A stretch of 24,074 bases of DNA from JBBDWJ01 sp040902925 (GTDB lineage Bacteria; Acidobacteriota; Terriglobia; Bryobacterales; UBA6623). This document shows positions 22,906-24,074 of this stretch, in pieces. The translations under genes and the position numbers were made by a program. The DNA lies in assembly GCA_040902925.1 (NCBI GenBank), contig JBBDWJ010000191.1:1-24074 (forward strand), written 5' to 3'. The notes under the pieces were generated by a model that searched no databases, was not told the DNA's origin, and saw nothing but the letters and a program-made list of their open reading frames with translations. The stretch's first letter is position 1, and every line of letters begins with the position of its first letter.

Positions 22906-23922
22906 ATGGCAAAGAATACTGCGGTTTTCGGGATCTATTCCAGTCGAGAGAGAGCGGAAGAAGGAGTTGCCACGCTGCGCGCGGCGGGTTTCCGCAATAC
23001 CGATATCTCCGTCCTGTTCCCGGAAAACGCCGGGTCCAAAGATTTGGCGCATGAAAAGGCGACGAAGGCTCCCGAGGGCGCCACGGCCGGCGCGAGCTCC
23101 GGCGCGATTATCGGCGGGGCGTTGGGATGGCTTGCCGGCATCGGTACGCTGGCCATTCCGGGGCTGGGGCTATTTATCGCAGCGGGCCCCATTATGGGCT
23201 TGCTGGCGGGAATGGGCGCGGGCGGCGCCGTGGGCGGAATGATCGGCGGCCTGATCGGCATGGGCGTACCCGAATACGAGGCGAAGCGCTATGAAGGGCG
23301 GATTCGCCGCGGCGGCATTCTCCTTTCGGTTCACTGTGACAGCTCTGAATGGACGAAGCGCGCGGAAAAACTTCTCGAAGAAACCGGCGCGGAAGACATC
23401 TCCTCGGCTTCCGAAGGCAAGGCCGACTACGCCACCAGCAATAAGCCGCTCGCCCGCGTCGGCGACCCAGAGCACGACGAAGCTCCGCTCCCAGATTTGG
23501 ACAATCTTCCTGTCCGCGATGTAATGACCCGGCGCGTCGAGACCGTCGATGCCGACTCTTCTCTTGCCGAAGCCACACAGAAAATGCGTGATCTCGACGT
23601 GGGTTTTCTGGCCGTTCAATCCGCGGGAGAAATCATTGGCGTCATCACAGACCGCGACATAGCCGTCCGGGCGACCGCCGAGGGCCACGACCCTTCGCTT
23701 ACGCGCGTTCGTCTCGTGGCCAGCAATGACTTTGCCCGTTGCTATGAACAACAGAGTGTGACGGAAGCCGCAAACGTCATGGAGCGCAGACAGGTGCGGC
23801 GCTTGTTGGTTCTCGACTCCGACGAACGGCTGGTCGGCGTCCTTTCCCTCCAAGACCTTGCGGCGCGGGCAGGAGATGACAGACTTGCTGGCAGAATTCT
23901 CAAACGTGCGGCGTCGTCGTAG
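22906..23922 (+). CDS. YflT-like glycine-zipper stress protein fused to a CBS-domain pair
   Basis: A 338-residue protein with GAGGAGG about 8 bases before the ATG. Residues 1-50 match the YflT/general-stress 17M-like N-terminus (AVFGIYSSRERAEEGVATLR, GFRNTDISVLFPEN). Residues 60-120 are a Gly/Ala-rich hydrophobic hairpin (SSGAIIGGALGWLAGIGTLA, GAGGAVGGMIGGLIGMG), a glycine zipper that probably enters a membrane. About 122-170 is the usual continuation (VPEYEAKRYEGRIRRGGILL, GAEDISSASE). After a short linker, residues 202-322 form two CBS motifs (VRDVMTRRVETVDADSSLAE with GVITDRDIAVR; SVTEAANVMERRQVRRLLVL with GVLSLQDLA). CBS pairs bind adenine nucleotides. The stand-alone N-terminal protein is common in Acidobacteria; the fusion suggests an energy-sensing switch on it. 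Confidence 0.88.
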   Translation: MAKNTAVFGIYSSRERAEEGVATLRAAGFRNTDISVLFPENAGSKDLAHEKATKAPEGATAGASSGAIIGGALGWLAGIGTLAIPGLGLFIAAGPIMGLLAGMGAGGAVGGMIGGLIGMGVPEYEAKRYEGRIRRGGILLSVHCDSSEWTKRAEKLLEETGAEDISSASEGKADYATSNKPLARVGDPEHDEAPLPDLDNLPVRDVMTRRVETVDADSSLAEATQKMRDLDVGFLAVQSAGEIIGVITDRDIAVRATAEGHDPSLTRVRLVASNDFARCYEQQSVTEAANVMERRQVRRLLVLDSDERLVGVLSLQDLAARAGDDRLAGRILKRAASS

Positions 23923-24074
23923 AGAGAGGCGGCGGTGTCTTGGTCCCTACAAAGGGCCGTAACTGATGCAACTGGAATAGAGACGCCGAAAACTTGCGCC
24001 CTCGATCGGATTGAAAAATAGGGCTCTGCGCAAGAATTCGTGGGAAGGTCCATTTTTAGGCTGCTTTCTGGAGG
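23923..24074. other. Right-edge non-coding stretch
   Basis: No gene is visible in the last 152 bases. A short hairpin (GG-t-CCCT / AGGG-CC, 23942-23958) follows the CBS gene and may end its transcript. CTTGCGC (23993-23999) and GCGCAAG (24028-24034) form a further inverted repeat. The final bases TTTCTGGAGG resemble a ribosome-binding site for a gene beginning beyond the window. Confidence 0.35.

Overview
The window reads as GC-rich chromosome from an acidobacterium, most likely of the Solibacter/Bryobacter type. This rests on recognition, not on a database search. The clues are secreted proteins with ASPM-SPD-2-Hydin repeats, a CRTAC1-like N-terminus, an Ig-like domain of a style I associate with Acidobacteria (joined here to a SPOR domain), a YflT-like/CBS stress protein, an M14 peptidase with a glutaminase-like C-terminus, and many ATGA or GTGA gene junctions. 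I see no phage, insertion sequence or CRISPR.

Layout. Bases 1-5557 (minus strand) carry secreted and envelope proteins: the start of a CRTAC1-like protein (cut by the window edge), an ATGA-coupled pair (beta-propeller-like protein, then ASH-repeat protein), and a SPOR/proline-rich/Ig-like membrane protein. Bases 5917-9034 (minus) form a tight three-gene operon: outer-membrane porin, CuA-type cupredoxin, and di-haem DHOR-family oxidoreductase, a likely periplasmic redox module. Bases 9323-13745 (minus) form a three-gene signalling operon: PAS-rich histidine kinase, REC-HDOD, and REC with a degenerate HD-GYP domain. Bases 13900-15564 hold two unrecognised proteins and a RelE/ParE-type toxin-antitoxin pair. 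Bases 15651-18191 (minus) encode a large secreted M14-family metallopeptidase. A tRNA-Lys(CTT) lies at 18525-18600. Bases 18748-21729 (plus) are an Mla/MCE lipid-transport operon (MlaE, MlaF, and MlaD with an OmpA-like tail). Bases 22101-23922 (plus) are two stress-type genes: a secreted BON-domain protein and a YflT-like glycine-zipper protein fused to two CBS domains.

How they fit. Most of the window concerns the cell envelope: lipid traffic, outer-membrane permeability, periplasmic electron transfer, peptide degradation and surface proteins. A separate phosphorelay operon has output domains that are not DNA-binding and probably act through protein contacts. The least ordinary items are the porin/CuA/di-haem operon, the phosphorelay ending in a pseudo-HD-GYP, the SPOR-Ig protein, the RelE-like toxin with a segment read in the wrong frame, and a decayed 9-bp tandem repeat at 5863-5922.
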